In this document: positions 9,020-18,684 of the stretch, in pieces
How the letters are laid out: each line of letters starts with the position of its first letter
How positions within the stretch are numbered: position 1 is the stretch's first letter
Assembly: GCF_021432765.1 (NCBI RefSeq)
Contig: NZ_CP058908.1
Coordinates: forward strand, 192,001 to 256,000
Direction of reading: 5' to 3'
DNA: 64,000 bases
From: Pseudomonas phenolilytica
GTDB lineage: Bacteria; Pseudomonadota; Gammaproteobacteria; Pseudomonadales; Pseudomonadaceae
Notes under the pieces: model-generated
Databases searched by the model: none
What the model saw: the letters and a program-made list of their open reading frames with translations, nothing else
What the model was told of the DNA's origin: nothing
Program-made: the position numbers and the translations under genes

Positions 9020-10900
9020 TTAGAAGTTCACGCCCACGCTGAACGCGAGGAAGTCGCGGTCGACCAGCATGTTGTAGTCGCCATCGAAGAAATCGGTGTA
9101 GGACAGGCTGGCGGTGTAGGTGTTTTGGTACTCGGCATCCAGACCGATACTGAGCGCCTTGGAATCCTCGTTGAACAGACCGTTCGGGCCATAACCATCG
9201 ACGTCGTGGGAGAAAGACAGGTTCGGCTTCAGGTTGATGCCGGCGAAGACGTTGTTGTAGTCGGCGATGGCGCGCAGGCGATAGCCCCAGGAGTTGGCGG
9301 TGACGAAACCATGCCAGCCGTTGGCAGCCAGCGCGGCAGCGTCGGTAGGCGTACCGAAGTTGGCGTCGCGGCCATAGCGAACCTCGCTTGTACTCTCCAG
9401 TCCGCCAACATGCGCGTAACCAATCTCGCCCACCACAGTCACGCGCTCCGCCCCCAGCACCTGGTCGAAGAAATGGGTGAAGGTAGTTTGCAGTTGGGTG
9501 ATTTCCTTGCGGTTATAGCCGCGATTATCTAGCCCTGCCCGAGTGGGGTCAGTTAGCTCAAGCGTGACGTCGGTGGTATTGATCTGGATAGGCGCGTTAG
9601 GCCGGTAACTCATTTCACCGGACCAGGCTGTGCCGGTGGGCAACGTCGTAGAGAAGCTCAAACCGTAAAGCTGGATGTCTTCAGGATATTCCAAGTAGTA
9701 CTGACCGTTGCCGAGCAACACCGCGCCGCCGATCGCGGTGCCGGCCTGAGCAGCGAGTCCTCCCGCCATCTGCTGAGCCATCGGAATTGCTTGAGCCAAC
9801 GGAATCCCTGCCTGCACGAGCTGCGCCACAACCGACTCGATTACCGCTTGGCCGGCTGCAGCTCCAGCCCCTTGGGCAGCAGCAAAGGTCCCAAGGCCGG
9901 CAGTATGGGTGCTCACGATCGGCGTACGACTGTGATAGTTCATGAAATAGGCACCGTACTCGGTGCTGTCGCCAAGCCAGCGCAATGCCAGGCCATACTG
10001 ACCGGAGTCACGAGCATCACGGTCACCACCGCGCGGGATCATCACGCCCTCGTCGGAATAGGAAACGCCGGCGGCCGTGGCGAAGCCTCCCAGTGGCCCG
10101 TTCAATGTCGAGGCAAGCGCAGCCGGCCCGACGTTGTAATTATTGTCACAGCCATCCGCCGCGACATCAGCTCCCGAGAAGAACGTTCCGCAGTTATCGA
10201 CAATCGTCTGATCCCATTCCAGCTGATAGAACGCCTCCATGCTCAGGCGGTCGGTCAGGCTCTGCGAGACGTAGAGCATGTTGACCGGAATCAGGCCTTC
10301 CTTGATCTCCGCGCCCGGGCGACGGAACGCCGCGGCGTCCAGCGGGTTGATCGAGTTGATGGAGTTGCCGATGAAGGTGCTCTCGCCCCAGCTCACCACC
10401 TGACGACCGATCCGCACGGTGCCCGGCAGCTCGCCCAGGTAATAGTTGTGATAGAGGAACGCATCGAGGATCTCGGCGCCGGAAGACTGGGCGGCTTCCT
10501 TGCGGTTGCTGTCGCTGATGTCCTTGAACAGGCGGCTCTCGTCCTTAAGCTCGAAGTCGTACCAGTACTTGCCGCGCACGAACGCGCCGCTGTCGCGATA
10601 GCGCAGCTCGAGGTCATGCACACCCTTGAAGATCTTGGAGAAGGTCTCGCCCTTCTTGAAGTTCAGTCGCCCGTCGTCACCAGTCTGAGTGAAGCCAGTG
10701 CCGCCATTGGCTGCGCCAACCAGGTCCATATCCCGATCCGCCATCGACCAGCTGGCGCCGATCGACATGGATGAGTCGAACTGGCCTTCGATCTCACCAA
10801 TGTTGAAGTTGACCGCGTAGGCCGGTGCCGCGGTGCTCAGGGCAATCGCCAGAGCGAGGGATGTGGGCTGGAAGATTCCTTGCCTTGTTGTTTTTGTCAT
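9020..10900 (-). CDS. DUF1302 family outer-membrane protein
   Basis: A 626-residue protein with a signal peptide ending PAYA near residue 29. The mature part begins VNFNIGEIEGQFDSSMSIGASW, the characteristic DUF1302 opening, and continues with many amphipathic beta-strand segments. The C-terminus ends in phenylalanine (FSVGVNF), as is usual for outer-membrane barrels. A stretch rich in Ala, Gln and Gly around residues 320-400 looks helical rather than beta and may be a plug or long loop. AGGAG lies just before the ATG at 10900. It is the first gene of the operon with DUF1329. The substrate is unknown. Confidence 0.85.
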   Translation of the reverse strand: MTKTTRQGIFQPTSLALAIALSTAAPAYAVNFNIGEIEGQFDSSMSIGASWSMADRDMDLVGAANGGTGFTQTGDDGRLNFKKGETFSKIFKGVHDLELRYRDSGAFVRGKYWYDFELKDESRLFKDISDSNRKEAAQSSGAEILDAFLYHNYYLGELPGTVRIGRQVVSWGESTFIGNSINSINPLDAAAFRRPGAEIKEGLIPVNMLYVSQSLTDRLSMEAFYQLEWDQTIVDNCGTFFSGADVAADGCDNNYNVGPAALASTLNGPLGGFATAAGVSYSDEGVMIPRGGDRDARDSGQYGLALRWLGDSTEYGAYFMNYHSRTPIVSTHTAGLGTFAAAQGAGAAAGQAVIESVVAQLVQAGIPLAQAIPMAQQMAGGLAAQAGTAIGGAVLLGNGQYYLEYPEDIQLYGLSFSTTLPTGTAWSGEMSYRPNAPIQINTTDVTLELTDPTRAGLDNRGYNRKEITQLQTTFTHFFDQVLGAERVTVVGEIGYAHVGGLESTSEVRYGRDANFGTPTDAAALAANGWHGFVTANSWGYRLRAIADYNNVFAGINLKPNLSFSHDVDGYGPNGLFNEDSKALSIGLDAEYQNTYTASLSYTDFFDGDYNMLVDRDFLAFSVGVNF

Positions 10901-11397
10901 GAGGCGCTCCTGGTTGGTTCGATGTACGCCAACCCTACCCAGAGCTCTGCGGAGGGTTAAGCGCACGAAGGTTTGATTTAGCCTGTCATCCTTAAGTATG
11001 AAAGACCGTCCCAGCATTGGATTTGAGCGCGATGGCACAGCGCCGCGCCGGGGTGTGGCACATCGAGCTTAGCCATGATTCCCCGGGCGGCAAAGGCCGA
11101 TATAGAGCGGCCGTGACAAAACGACACGCAAACTTGTGACGTTTATCCGAAAGTCGTAGGTGTAGCTGGAGTGGTCTCGCTGTCGCGAGCACTACGGCGC
11201 GGAAAATGAAGGCGGGACGAAGGGAAGGCGCGCAAGCGCAAAACGCCTGATGCGTGTGGTTGCGTTACGCGGCCGCGGAGCGTTTGAGACGAAACGAAAC
11301 ACGATGCCGCGACGTAGCGTCATAGCGACCCGAACTTCGGGTCGCCAGGAATGGCTCTGGTGCTATCGGATACGGCGTTCGAAAGCGACGGCGGCTA
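10901..11397. other. 497-bp gap: promoter side of the DUF1302 operon and hpt 3' flank
   Basis: No convincing gene is seen. The left part must hold the promoter and any regulator site for the minus-strand DUF1302-DUF1329 operon. The right part holds the downstream flank of hpt, including the hairpin at 11325-11345. I could not identify a sure -35/-10 pair or an obvious MalT-type site. Confidence 0.5.
11325..11345. repeat. Near-perfect palindrome downstream of hpt
   Basis: Two 10-base arms, GCGACCCGAA and TTCGGGTCGC, are separated by a single base. On the minus strand this lies about 50 bp beyond the hpt stop. It could be a 3' hairpin, but neither side has a run of T residues, so it is not a standard intrinsic terminator. 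Confidence 0.6.
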
Positions 11398-11955
11398 TCA
11401 CAGCCCTTTGACGGCGAAGATACCCGGCGCGTTGCGCCAATAGCCCTTGTAATCCATGCCGTAACCGAAGATGAACCGGTCGATGCAGCGCAGGCCCACA
11501 TAGTTGGCCTTGAGATCCGGGCGCGCCTTGCGCTGATGATCCTTGTCGATCAGCACTGCGGTGTGCACCGCGGCGGCACCGGCATGCCGGCAAAAATCGA
11601 TGATCGCGCCCAGCGTGTGACCTTCGTCGAGGATGTCATCGATGATTAGCACATCGCGATCGATGAAGGAGATTTCCGGCTTGGCCTTCCAGAACAGCTC
11701 GCCGCCGCTGGTTTCGTTGCGATAGCGCGAAGCGTGCAGATAGGACAGCTCCAGCGGGAAATTCAGCTTGGTCATCAGCTTTCCAGCGAAGATCAGCCCG
11801 CCGTTCATCACGCAGAACACTACCGGATTACGCTCCGCCAGCTCGGCATTGATCTTCCCGGCGACGGCGTCGATGGCCGCTTCGACTTCGGCTTCGGTGT
11901 ACAGGCAGTCGCTTTCGGCCATGATCTGGCGGATGTGTACGAGATCGACGGACAT
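11398..11955 (-). CDS. hpt: Hypoxanthine-guanine phosphoribosyltransferase
   Basis: A cytosolic purine-salvage enzyme that converts hypoxanthine or guanine plus PRPP to IMP or GMP. It has 185 residues, the family's normal size. The PRPP-binding loop DVLIIDDILDEGHTL is present, as are FCVMNGGLIFAGKLM and the C-terminal DRFIFGYGMDYKGYWRN typical of type I PRTases. It is divergent from upp. The side-by-side arrangement of hpt and upp-uraA occurs in other Pseudomonas and groups purine and pyrimidine base salvage. Confidence 0.95.
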   Translation of the reverse strand: MSVDLVHIRQIMAESDCLYTEAEVEAAIDAVAGKINAELAERNPVVFCVMNGGLIFAGKLMTKLNFPLELSYLHASRYRNETSGGELFWKAKPEISFIDRDVLIIDDILDEGHTLGAIIDFCRHAGAAAVHTAVLIDKDHQRKARPDLKANYVGLRCIDRFIFGYGMDYKGYWRNAPGIFAVKGL

Positions 11956-12241
11956 GGAGCATTTCTCCAGATGGGCTAGCGTTGAGAAGTCAGAATCGCG
12001 GGTACGGGCCTGGTTGAAAAGTCGCCAGGCGCTCGACCGCCTGAAAAAACGACCCGCTGCCCATGTAATCTGCCTGATCGGTCAGTCAGTTCAGACCACT
12101 GTGCGGTCCTGAAGCGAAGGGACGGCACGATACTCAACCGCCCCCGGCTCAGCAAGTCGTGAGATCAACGTAACCCGCGTAGCCCGTGGCACGGCGATGC
12201 TTTACTCTACGCCGGTTTAATCGAGCGCCGGAGCCGCCCCC

Positions 12242-12880
12242 ATGTCTATTCGAGAGATCCGCCATCCGCTGATCCGCCACAAGCTCGGCCTGATGCGCCG
12301 TGCCGACATCAGCACCAAGAACTTCCGGGAACTGGCCCAGGAAGTCGGTTCGATCCTCACCTACGAGGCGACCAGCGACCTGCCGCTGGAGCACTGCAGC
12401 ATCGACGGCTGGTGCGGCCCGGTGCAGGTCGAGAAGATTTCTGGCAAGAAGATCACGGTGGTGCCCATCCTGCGCGCCGGCATCGGCATGCTTGACGGCG
12501 TGCTCAGTCTGATTCCCGGAGCGAAGGTGAGCGCGGTCGGCATCGCGCGCAACGAGCAGACCCTGCAGGCGCAGACCTACTTGGAAAAACTGGTGCCGGA
12601 AATCAACCAGCGCCTGGCCATCATCATCGATCCGATGCTGGCGACGGGCGGCTCGATGGTGGCCACCATCGACATGCTGAAGAAGGCCGGCTGCAAGGAA
12701 ATTCGCGCACTGGTGCTGGTGGCCGCACCGGAAGGCATCGCCGCGGTCGAGCGCGCACATCCCGACGTGATGATTTTCACCGCCTCCATCGACGAGCGTC
12801 TGGACGAGAACGGCTACATCGTTCCCGGCCTGGGTGACGCCGGCGACAAGATCTTCGGCACCAAGCAGAAGGACGTCTGA
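12242..12880 (+). CDS. upp: Uracil phosphoribosyltransferase
   Basis: Converts uracil and PRPP to UMP. It has 212 residues, the standard length. [19 protein letters not shown] at the N-terminus, the PRPP loop [16 protein letters not shown] and the C-terminal [17 protein letters not shown] uracil-binding region are all intact. It ends two bases before uraA, so the two genes form a salvage-uptake operon. Confidence 0.97.
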   Translation: MSIREIRHPLIRHKLGLMRRADISTKNFRELAQEVGSILTYEATSDLPLEHCSIDGWCGPVQVEKISGKKITVVPILRAGIGMLDGVLSLIPGAKVSAVGIARNEQTLQAQTYLEKLVPEINQRLAIIIDPMLATGGSMVATIDMLKKAGCKEIRALVLVAAPEGIAAVERAHPDVMIFTASIDERLDENGYIVPGLGDAGDKIFGTKQKDV

Positions 12881-12882
12881 GC

Positions 12883-14142
12883 ATGACGAACCCGCAAGAA
12901 CCTGTCGCCCGCCAGGTGCTGGCCGGTGCGCAGATGCTGTTCGTCGCGTTCGGCGCGCTGGTGCTGATGCCGCTGATCACCGGCATGGACCCCAACGTCG
13001 CACTGTTCACCGCGGGTCTCGGCACACTGCTGTTCCAGCTGGTGACGCGCCGCCAGGTGCCGGTATTCCTGGCTTCCAGTTTCGCCTTCATCGCCCCGAT
13101 CATCGCTGCCAAGGGCGAGTTCGGCCTGCCGGCTGTACTCGGTGGCGTGGTCGCGGCGGGCCTGGTGTATGTGCTGCTCGGCTTCGCCGTGCGCCTGAGA
13201 GGACCGGCCTTCATCGACCGCCTGCTGCCACCAGTGGTGATCGCACCGGTGATCATCTCCATAGGTCTGGCGCTGTCGCCGGTCGCGGCCAACATGGCGA
13301 TGGGCAAGGCCGGCGACGGCAGCGCCCAGTTGGTGCCCTATGCCACCGCGATGATGATCTCGATGCCGGCGCTGGTCACCACGCTGCTGGTCGCCGTGCT
13401 CGGCAAGGGCCTGTTCCGCCTGGTGCCGATCCTCGCCGGCGTCAGCGTCGGCTACGGACTGTCGCTGGCCTTCGGCGTGGTCGATACCGATGCCATCGCC
13501 GCCGCGCCCTGGCTGGCGATGCCCAACTTCGTCGCACCGGAGTTCCATCTGGGCGCAATCCTGTTCATGGTGCCGGTCGCGCTGGCTCCGGCCATCGAGC
13601 ACATCGGCGGTGTGGTCGCAATCGGCAGCGTCACCGGTAACAACTACATCAAGCAGCCCGGCCTGCATCGCACCCTGCTGGGCGATGGCCTGGCCACCTC
13701 GGCCGCCGGTCTGTTCGGCGGCCCGCCCAACACCACGTATGCCGAGGTAACGGGCGCGGTGATGCTGACCAAGAACTACAACCCGAAGATCATGACCTGG
13801 GCGGCCATCTTCGCCATCGTGCTGGCGTTCATCGGCAAGTTCGGCGCGGGCCTGCTGAGCATTCCGGTGCCGGTGATGGGCGGCATTCTCTGCCTGCTGT
13901 TCGGTTCGATTGCAGTGGTCGGCTTGAGCACCCTGATCCGCCATCAGGTGGACCTCTCCGAGGCACGTAACCTGATCATCGTCTCGGTCACGCTGGTATT
14001 CGGCATCGGCGGCATGGCGTTCGGCCAGGGCGAATTCAGCCTGTCCGGCATCTCGCTGTGCGCCCTCGTCGCACTGCTGCTCAACGTGCTGTTGCCGGGC
14101 GGCGAAGGCTGGCGCAACAAGCAGCTGAACGACAGCGTTTGA
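12883..14142 (+). CDS. uraA: Uracil:proton symporter (NCS2 family)
   Basis: An inner-membrane permease of 419 residues with about 14 hydrophobic segments. The NCS2 pattern is visible in APAIEHIGGVVAIGSVTGNN (the conserved Glu region of TM8) and GLFGGPPNTTYAEVTGA (the TM10 substrate-site motif). It follows upp by two bases, so imported uracil is trapped as UMP by the neighbouring enzyme. Confidence 0.95.
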   Translation: MTNPQEPVARQVLAGAQMLFVAFGALVLMPLITGMDPNVALFTAGLGTLLFQLVTRRQVPVFLASSFAFIAPIIAAKGEFGLPAVLGGVVAAGLVYVLLGFAVRLRGPAFIDRLLPPVVIAPVIISIGLALSPVAANMAMGKAGDGSAQLVPYATAMMISMPALVTTLLVAVLGKGLFRLVPILAGVSVGYGLSLAFGVVDTDAIAAAPWLAMPNFVAPEFHLGAILFMVPVALAPAIEHIGGVVAIGSVTGNNYIKQPGLHRTLLGDGLATSAAGLFGGPPNTTYAEVTGAVMLTKNYNPKIMTWAAIFAIVLAFIGKFGAGLLSIPVPVMGGILCLLFGSIAVVGLSTLIRHQVDLSEARNLIIVSVTLVFGIGGMAFGQGEFSLSGISLCALVALLLNVLLPGGEGWRNKQLNDSV

Positions 14143-14222
14143 AGCGGAGGACGCCAGGCCGCAACGCGCTCGACAGCTGCGCCGCCGGTGAAATTCCGCA
14201 TCGGCAGCTGGAGGATGCGCCA

Positions 14223-14489
14223 GTGAGCTGCAGCAGCTGCGCGGCCTGCTGCTGCCGTCTGGAGGTGTTGCTGTTCGGCGAGCGCGACGTGCCAGCCCGC
14301 TTCATCGATATCGATGCCTGGGGCGCGCAGGTAATGCGCCGACTGGATGACGGCTGGTGCGCGGCGCTCGATCGCGACAGCATGCGCTGCACCATTTACG
14401 CGGTACGCCCGTTGATCTGTCGCGAATTCGAGCTGGGTTCGGCGGACTGCCTGGAAGAACGCCAAGGCAGTGCTTCGGCCTATCGCTGA
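14223..14489 (+). CDS. YkgJ family cysteine-cluster protein (putative metal-binding)
   Basis: An 88-residue protein starting at GTG with GAGGA a short distance upstream. Cysteines are arranged as CSSCAACCCRLEV near the N-terminus and MRCTIYAVRPLICREFELG further on, the CxxCxxCC...C...RPxxCR signature of the YkgJ (UPF0153-like) family, thought to bind zinc or an Fe-S cluster. The cellular role is not established. It lies 80 bp after uraA and converges with pagL. The GTG start is chosen because the open frame upstream overlaps the uraA coding region. Confidence 0.75.
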   Translation: MSCSSCAACCCRLEVLLFGERDVPARFIDIDAWGAQVMRRLDDGWCAALDRDSMRCTIYAVRPLICREFELGSADCLEERQGSASAYR

Positions 14490-14538
14490 GTCGTGAGAAA
14501 GGTCGCGCAGCCCCGGCCCGGAGCTGCGCGCGGCGGAA

Positions 14539-15057
14539 CTAGAAGTCCATCCGGTAGTGCAGCGCGTAGCTTTCCACGCCATCGTTGGGATTTTTCAGCC
14601 CGGCGTTGGAGTAGTGCAGTGCGCGGATGCCAATCTCGTGCCCGCCGGCCAGACGCAGGCCGACGCCGATACGATCCTCGAACTGGAACGAGGAACCCAG
14701 CTCGCGATCCTCGACCTCGGTGCTCTCGAACGCGGCGATGCCGATGCCTGCCTCGATGTAGGGCCTGACCGACTCGCCGGCGAACTCGTAGACGAATACC
14801 GGCGCGAGCGACAGGCTGTGGTTGGCAGAGGTCTCGTCGCCCTCCCAATAGGTGTAGCCGGCATCCCAATAGCCGGTCAGCCGGCCGACATCGCTCTGCA
14901 GCCAGCTACGGTTGAAATCGAACTGCACACCAAGCCGATAGGTCATGGTCGACTCGCCGGTCTGGCCGACGGCCGCCGTCACGCCCATTGCCTGCGCAGC
15001 CGTCACCTGACCTGCGCAAAGAGCCGCAGCGACGGTAAAAGGGATCAGTTTTTTCAT
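14539..15057 (-). CDS. pagL: Lipid A 3-O-deacylase
   Basis: An outer-membrane beta-barrel enzyme that removes the 3-O acyl chain of lipid A. It has 172 residues with a signal peptide ending AAQA at residue 23. The catalytic triad of the PagL family is visible: His148 and Ser150 in HYSNAG and Glu162 in VESY. These are mature positions about 125, 127 and 139, close to the 126/128/140 of P. aeruginosa PagL. The C-terminal residue is Phe, as barrel assembly prefers. It sits downstream of murI, as in P. aeruginosa. Confidence 0.92.
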   Translation of the reverse strand: MKKLIPFTVAAALCAGQVTAAQAMGVTAAVGQTGESTMTYRLGVQFDFNRSWLQSDVGRLTGYWDAGYTYWEGDETSANHSLSLAPVFVYEFAGESVRPYIEAGIGIAAFESTEVEDRELGSSFQFEDRIGVGLRLAGGHEIGIRALHYSNAGLKNPNDGVESYALHYRMDF

Positions 15058-15133
15058 CGGAACTTCCTTATTTCAAGGATGGCTATTTTTGGTTGTTGTA
15101 CTTCATTGAGAAACGCAACCGCATCGCGAGTTC

Positions 15134-15928
15134 CTAACCGGCGAAGAACTCGACGCCCGCCTTTTCACCCCAAAGTATAGGCAGCACACCCTCCATTCGC
15201 AGCGGATCGCCGCTACAGAAGAAGCGCACCCGGGCCTCGCCGGTCGCCAGCAGCTGTCGCGCGGCCAGCACCTCCTCCAGACGCCTTGCGACCGCCGCGC
15301 CGGTATCGATGAGTTGCACGTGAGACGGGACCAGCTGCGCCAGCAGTGGCCGGATGAACGGATAGTGAGTGCAGCCGAGAATCAGCGTATCGCAGCCCTC
15401 CGCCAGCAGCGGTTCCACCCAGCCCGCCAGCAGATCGCGCGTCGCGGTGCCATTCAGCTCCCCGGCCTCGATACGCTCGACCAGCCCGGGACAGGGCTGC
15501 GTTATCACCCGCACATCGCTGGCGAAGCGGTCGAGCAAGGCCGCGAAACGGGCGCTTTTCAGCGTTCCGGTGGTCGCCAGCACGCCGACTACGCCGCTAC
15601 GCGTCGCCCGCGCGGCTGGCTTTACCGCTGGCTCCATGCCGATGATCGGCAACTGCGGGTGGCATTCGCGCAACTCGGCGATGCCGGCTGCGGTGGCGGT
15701 GTTACAGGCCAGCACCAGCGCCTTGGCACCCTGCTCAAGGAGAAAATCGGTGATGGTACGGCAACGCTCGCGGATGAATTCCGGGCTCTTCTCGCCGTAT
15801 GGCACATGCGCGCTGTCAGCCAGATACAGCAGCGATTCGTGCGGCAGGCGATGGCGAATTTCGCGCAGCACGGAAAGCCCGCCGACGCCGGAATCGAACA
15901 CGCCGACCGGCGCCGAGCACTCAGCCAT
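15134..15928 (-). CDS. murI: Glutamate racemase
   Basis: Makes D-glutamate for peptidoglycan. It has 264 residues. Both catalytic cysteines are present, in ACNTATAAG and GCTHYPF, with the N-terminal [17 protein letters not shown]. The ATG at 15928 overlaps the end of moeB by 8 bp and gives the usual N-terminus; the longer open frame (to 16000) reads through moeB. It belongs to the minus-strand run hemA-prfA-prmC-moeB-murI. Confidence 0.96.
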   Translation of the reverse strand: MAECSAPVGVFDSGVGGLSVLREIRHRLPHESLLYLADSAHVPYGEKSPEFIRERCRTITDFLLEQGAKALVLACNTATAAGIAELRECHPQLPIIGMEPAVKPAARATRSGVVGVLATTGTLKSARFAALLDRFASDVRVITQPCPGLVERIEAGELNGTATRDLLAGWVEPLLAEGCDTLILGCTHYPFIRPLLAQLVPSHVQLIDTGAAVARRLEEVLAARQLLATGEARVRFFCSGDPLRMEGVLPILWGEKAGVEFFAG

Positions 15929-16676
15929 CGTGGTGTCCGCAGACGGCGCAGGCCGGATCGCGCTTGACCCGCAGCTCACGCATGCGCGTGGCGAAACCAT
16001 CGACCAGCAACAGCCGCCCTACCAGCGGCTCACCGAAGCCAGCCAGCAATTTCAGCGCCTCGAGTGCCTGCAAGGTGCCCACCAGGCCGACCAGCGGGCC
16101 CAGCACACCAGCCTCGCTGCAGGTCAGCTCGGCCTCACTGCCATGGCCATAGAGACAGTGGTAGCAGGGGCTCGCCGCATCACGCGGATCGAATACCGAC
16201 ACCTGCCCTTCCAGGCGAATCGCCGCACCGCTGACCAACGGCTTCTTCGCCGCGACGCAGGCGGCGTTCACCGCTTCGCGAATCGTGAAGTTGTCGGTGC
16301 AGTCGAGGACCAGATCGACGCCGGCAACGGCCTGCGCGAGGGTATCGGCGTCCAGTCCCGCACGGTACGGCACCAGGCGGACATGCGGATTCAGCGCATG
16401 CAGGCGGCCCATCGCCGAGTCGACCTTGTGCATGCCGAGCGCCTGGCTGTCGTGGACGATCTGGCGCTGCAGATTGGTCAGGTCCAGCGTGTCGAAGTCC
16501 GCCAGGTGCAGCTCGCCGACACCAGCAGCCGCCAGATAGAGCGCCACCGGCGAGCCCAGCCCGCCAAGCCCGACGATCAGTGCGCGGCTCTGTTTCAACC
16601 GCAGCTGGCCCTCGACATCGACCTGCTTGAGCAGAATCTGACGGCTGTAACGCAGCAGTTCTTCGTCACTGAGCAT
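15921..16676 (-). CDS. moeB: MoeB/ThiF-type adenylyltransferase (molybdopterin-synthase adenylyltransferase)
   Basis: Adenylates the C-terminus of the small sulfur-carrier MoaD (and possibly a related carrier). It has 251 residues. The nucleotide-binding motif [19 protein letters not shown] lies near residues 36-54. Zinc-binding cysteine pairs appear as CYHCLYG and CAVCGHHDG. It starts at ATG 16676 and overlaps murI. In P. aeruginosa the gene between murI and prmC is also moeB. Confidence 0.92.
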   Translation of the reverse strand: MLSDEELLRYSRQILLKQVDVEGQLRLKQSRALIVGLGGLGSPVALYLAAAGVGELHLADFDTLDLTNLQRQIVHDSQALGMHKVDSAMGRLHALNPHVRLVPYRAGLDADTLAQAVAGVDLVLDCTDNFTIREAVNAACVAAKKPLVSGAAIRLEGQVSVFDPRDAASPCYHCLYGHGSEAELTCSEAGVLGPLVGLVGTLQALEALKLLAGFGEPLVGRLLLVDGFATRMRELRVKRDPACAVCGHHDG

Positions 16677-16700
16677 GAAATGTCTCGCAAGATGAAGGAA

Positions 16701-17528
16701 TCACGGCAGGCGCCCCAGGCTGATGCGCTCGTGGCCGCCCAAATCGCGGCGGCTTTCGACGGCGACGAAGCCCTGATGGCTCAATAACTGGCGCACCGCA
16801 GCGGCCTGATCGAACCCGTGTTCGAGCAGCAGCCAGCCGTGCGTTTCGAGATGCGCCGGGGCCGCGGCGATGATCTGGCGGATGTCATCCAGTCCGTCGC
16901 CGCCGGCGACCAGCGCACTGCGCGGTTCGAAGCGCACGTCGCCACGCGCCAGATGGGGATCGCTGGCCGGGATGTAGGGCGGATTGCTGACGATCAGCTG
17001 ATAGCGCTCGCCGCCCAGCGCCGCAAACCAGTCACTCGCGAGGAAGCGCACGTTGTTCAGCCCCAGACGCAGCCGATTGCGCTCGGCCAGCGCGACCGCC
17101 TCGTCGACCCGATCCACGCCAGTCACCTGCCAGGCAGGACGCTCTGCCGCCAGCGCCAGCGCGATAGCGCCCGTGCCAGTACCCAAATCGAGCAGTCGCG
17201 CCGGTGTCGCCGGCAGCCGTTCCAGCACGGTTTCCACCAGCAGCTCGGTATCCGGACGCGGGATCAGCGTATGCGGCGCCACCTCCAGATCGAGGCTCCA
17301 GAAGCCCTGGCGCCCCAGGATGTAGGCCACCGGCTCGCCCGCGCGGCGCCGGTGCAGCAGTTCGGCGAAACGCGCGCAGGCTTCGGCATCCGGCTCCCGC
17401 TCTGGCCAGGTGCGCAGGAAGCTGCGCGATTTGCCCAACGCCTGCGCCAGCAGCAGCTCGGCGTCCAGCCGCGCGGTCGGCGAATCGGGCAGCTCGGCGG
17501 TGTCGAGCAGGGAGCGGATGGTGGGCAT
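16701..17528 (-). CDS. prmC: Release-factor glutamine N5-methyltransferase
   Basis: Methylates the glutamine of the GGQ motif in RF1 and RF2 using SAM. It has 275 residues. The SAM motif LLDLGTGTGAIALALA and the substrate-binding NPPY (IVSNPPYIP) are intact. It follows prfA, whose product is its substrate, a standard bacterial pairing. I chose ATG 17528 (MPTIRSLLDTAELPDSPTARLDAELLL); another in-frame ATG at 17582 would add 18 residues and is less family-like. Confidence 0.95.
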   Translation of the reverse strand: MPTIRSLLDTAELPDSPTARLDAELLLAQALGKSRSFLRTWPEREPDAEACARFAELLHRRRAGEPVAYILGRQGFWSLDLEVAPHTLIPRPDTELLVETVLERLPATPARLLDLGTGTGAIALALAAERPAWQVTGVDRVDEAVALAERNRLRLGLNNVRFLASDWFAALGGERYQLIVSNPPYIPASDPHLARGDVRFEPRSALVAGGDGLDDIRQIIAAAPAHLETHGWLLLEHGFDQAAAVRQLLSHQGFVAVESRRDLGGHERISLGRLP

Positions 17529-17601
17529 AACCTTCGAGCCTCGAGCGGCGCACTGCAACGGCCACGGCGCCCCGTGGGTCATGCGGCAGGTAGCCTTGTC
17601 G

Positions 17602-18684
17602 TTAATCTCCCAGCGCCGCCAACTGATCGGCCTGGTATTCCTGCAGCAACGGCTCGATGACCTGCTCCGCGGCACCGGCAATCACTTCGTTGAGCGAATA
17701 CAGCGTCAGGTTGATGCGGTGATCGGTCACCCGGCCCTGCGGGAAGTTGTAGGTGCGGATGCGCTCGGAGCGGTCGCCGGAGCCGACCAGCAGCTTGCGC
17801 GTCTCGGAGATTTCCTTGTGCGCGGCGGCGTCCTGGCGGTCCTGCAGCTTGGCGGCCAGCCAGGCCATCGCCTTGGCGCGATTCTTGTGCTGCGAGCGCT
17901 CTTCCTGGCACTCGACGACGATGCCGGTGGGCAGGTGGGTGATGCGGATCGCCGAGTCGGTCTTATTGACGTGCTGGCCACCGGCGCCCGAGGAGCGATA
18001 GGTGTCGACGCGCAAGTCGGCCGGATTGATCTCGATCGCCGCCTGCTCGTCAGGCTCGGGCAGCACCGCGACGGTGCAGGCCGAGGTGTGGATACGGCCC
18101 TGGGATTCGGTCTCCGGCACGCGCTGCACACGATGGGCACCGGACTCGAATTTGAGCTTGGCGTAGACGTTGTCGCCCTCGACGCGGGAGATCACCTCCT
18201 TGAAGCCACCGTGCTCGCCCTCGTTTTCCGAAAGTATCTCGACGCGCCAGCCCTGTTTCTCGGCGTAGCGCGAATACATGCGGAACAGATCACCGGCGAA
18301 GATCGCCGCCTCGTCACCACCGGTACCGGCACGGATTTCGAGGAACACGTTGCGCCCATCGTTGGGGTCCTTGGGCAGCAGCATGCGCTGCAGATTGGCT
18401 TCCAGCGTCTCGAGCTGCGCCTTGGCCTCGGCGACTTCTTCCTCGGCCATCTCGCGCAGATCGGGATCACTGTCCTTGAGCAGCGCCTGCGCGCCTTCGA
18501 GGTCCTGCTGCACCTTGCACAGCTGGCGATAGGCGGCGATCACCGGCTCGACTTCGGCGTACTCGCGCGAATAGGCGCGGAAGCGATTCTGGTCGCTGAT
18601 GATTTCGGCGTCGCCGAGCAGCGCGGTGAGTTCCTCGAAGCGGTCCTGCAGGACATCCAGCTTGTTCAGCAATGAGGGTTTCAT
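17602..18684 (-). CDS. prfA: Peptide chain release factor 1
   Basis: Recognises UAA and UAG stop codons. It has 360 residues. The stop-codon reading tripeptide is Pro-Glu-Thr at about 190-192 (PxT class, RF1), and GGQ is at 235-237 within [15 protein letters not shown]. Its ATG overlaps the hemA stop as ATGA, so hemA and prfA are translationally coupled, as in many gammaproteobacteria. Confidence 0.98.
   Translation of the reverse strand: MKPSLLNKLDVLQDRFEELTALLGDAEIISDQNRFRAYSREYAEVEPVIAAYRQLCKVQQDLEGAQALLKDSDPDLREMAEEEVAEAKAQLETLEANLQRMLLPKDPNDGRNVFLEIRAGTGGDEAAIFAGDLFRMYSRYAEKQGWRVEILSENEGEHGGFKEVISRVEGDNVYAKLKFESGAHRVQRVPETESQGRIHTSACTVAVLPEPDEQAAIEINPADLRVDTYRSSGAGGQHVNKTDSAIRITHLPTGIVVECQEERSQHKNRAKAMAWLAAKLQDRQDAAAHKEISETRKLLVGSGDRSERIRTYNFPQGRVTDHRINLTLYSLNEVIAGAAEQVIEPLLQEYQADQLAALGD

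Noticed and set aside
12187..12200. TGGCACGGCGATGC upstream of upp, resembling a sigma54 promoter
   Set aside because: The GG and GC are nine bases apart, not ten, and no sigma54-type activator site lies upstream. upp is a housekeeping gene.
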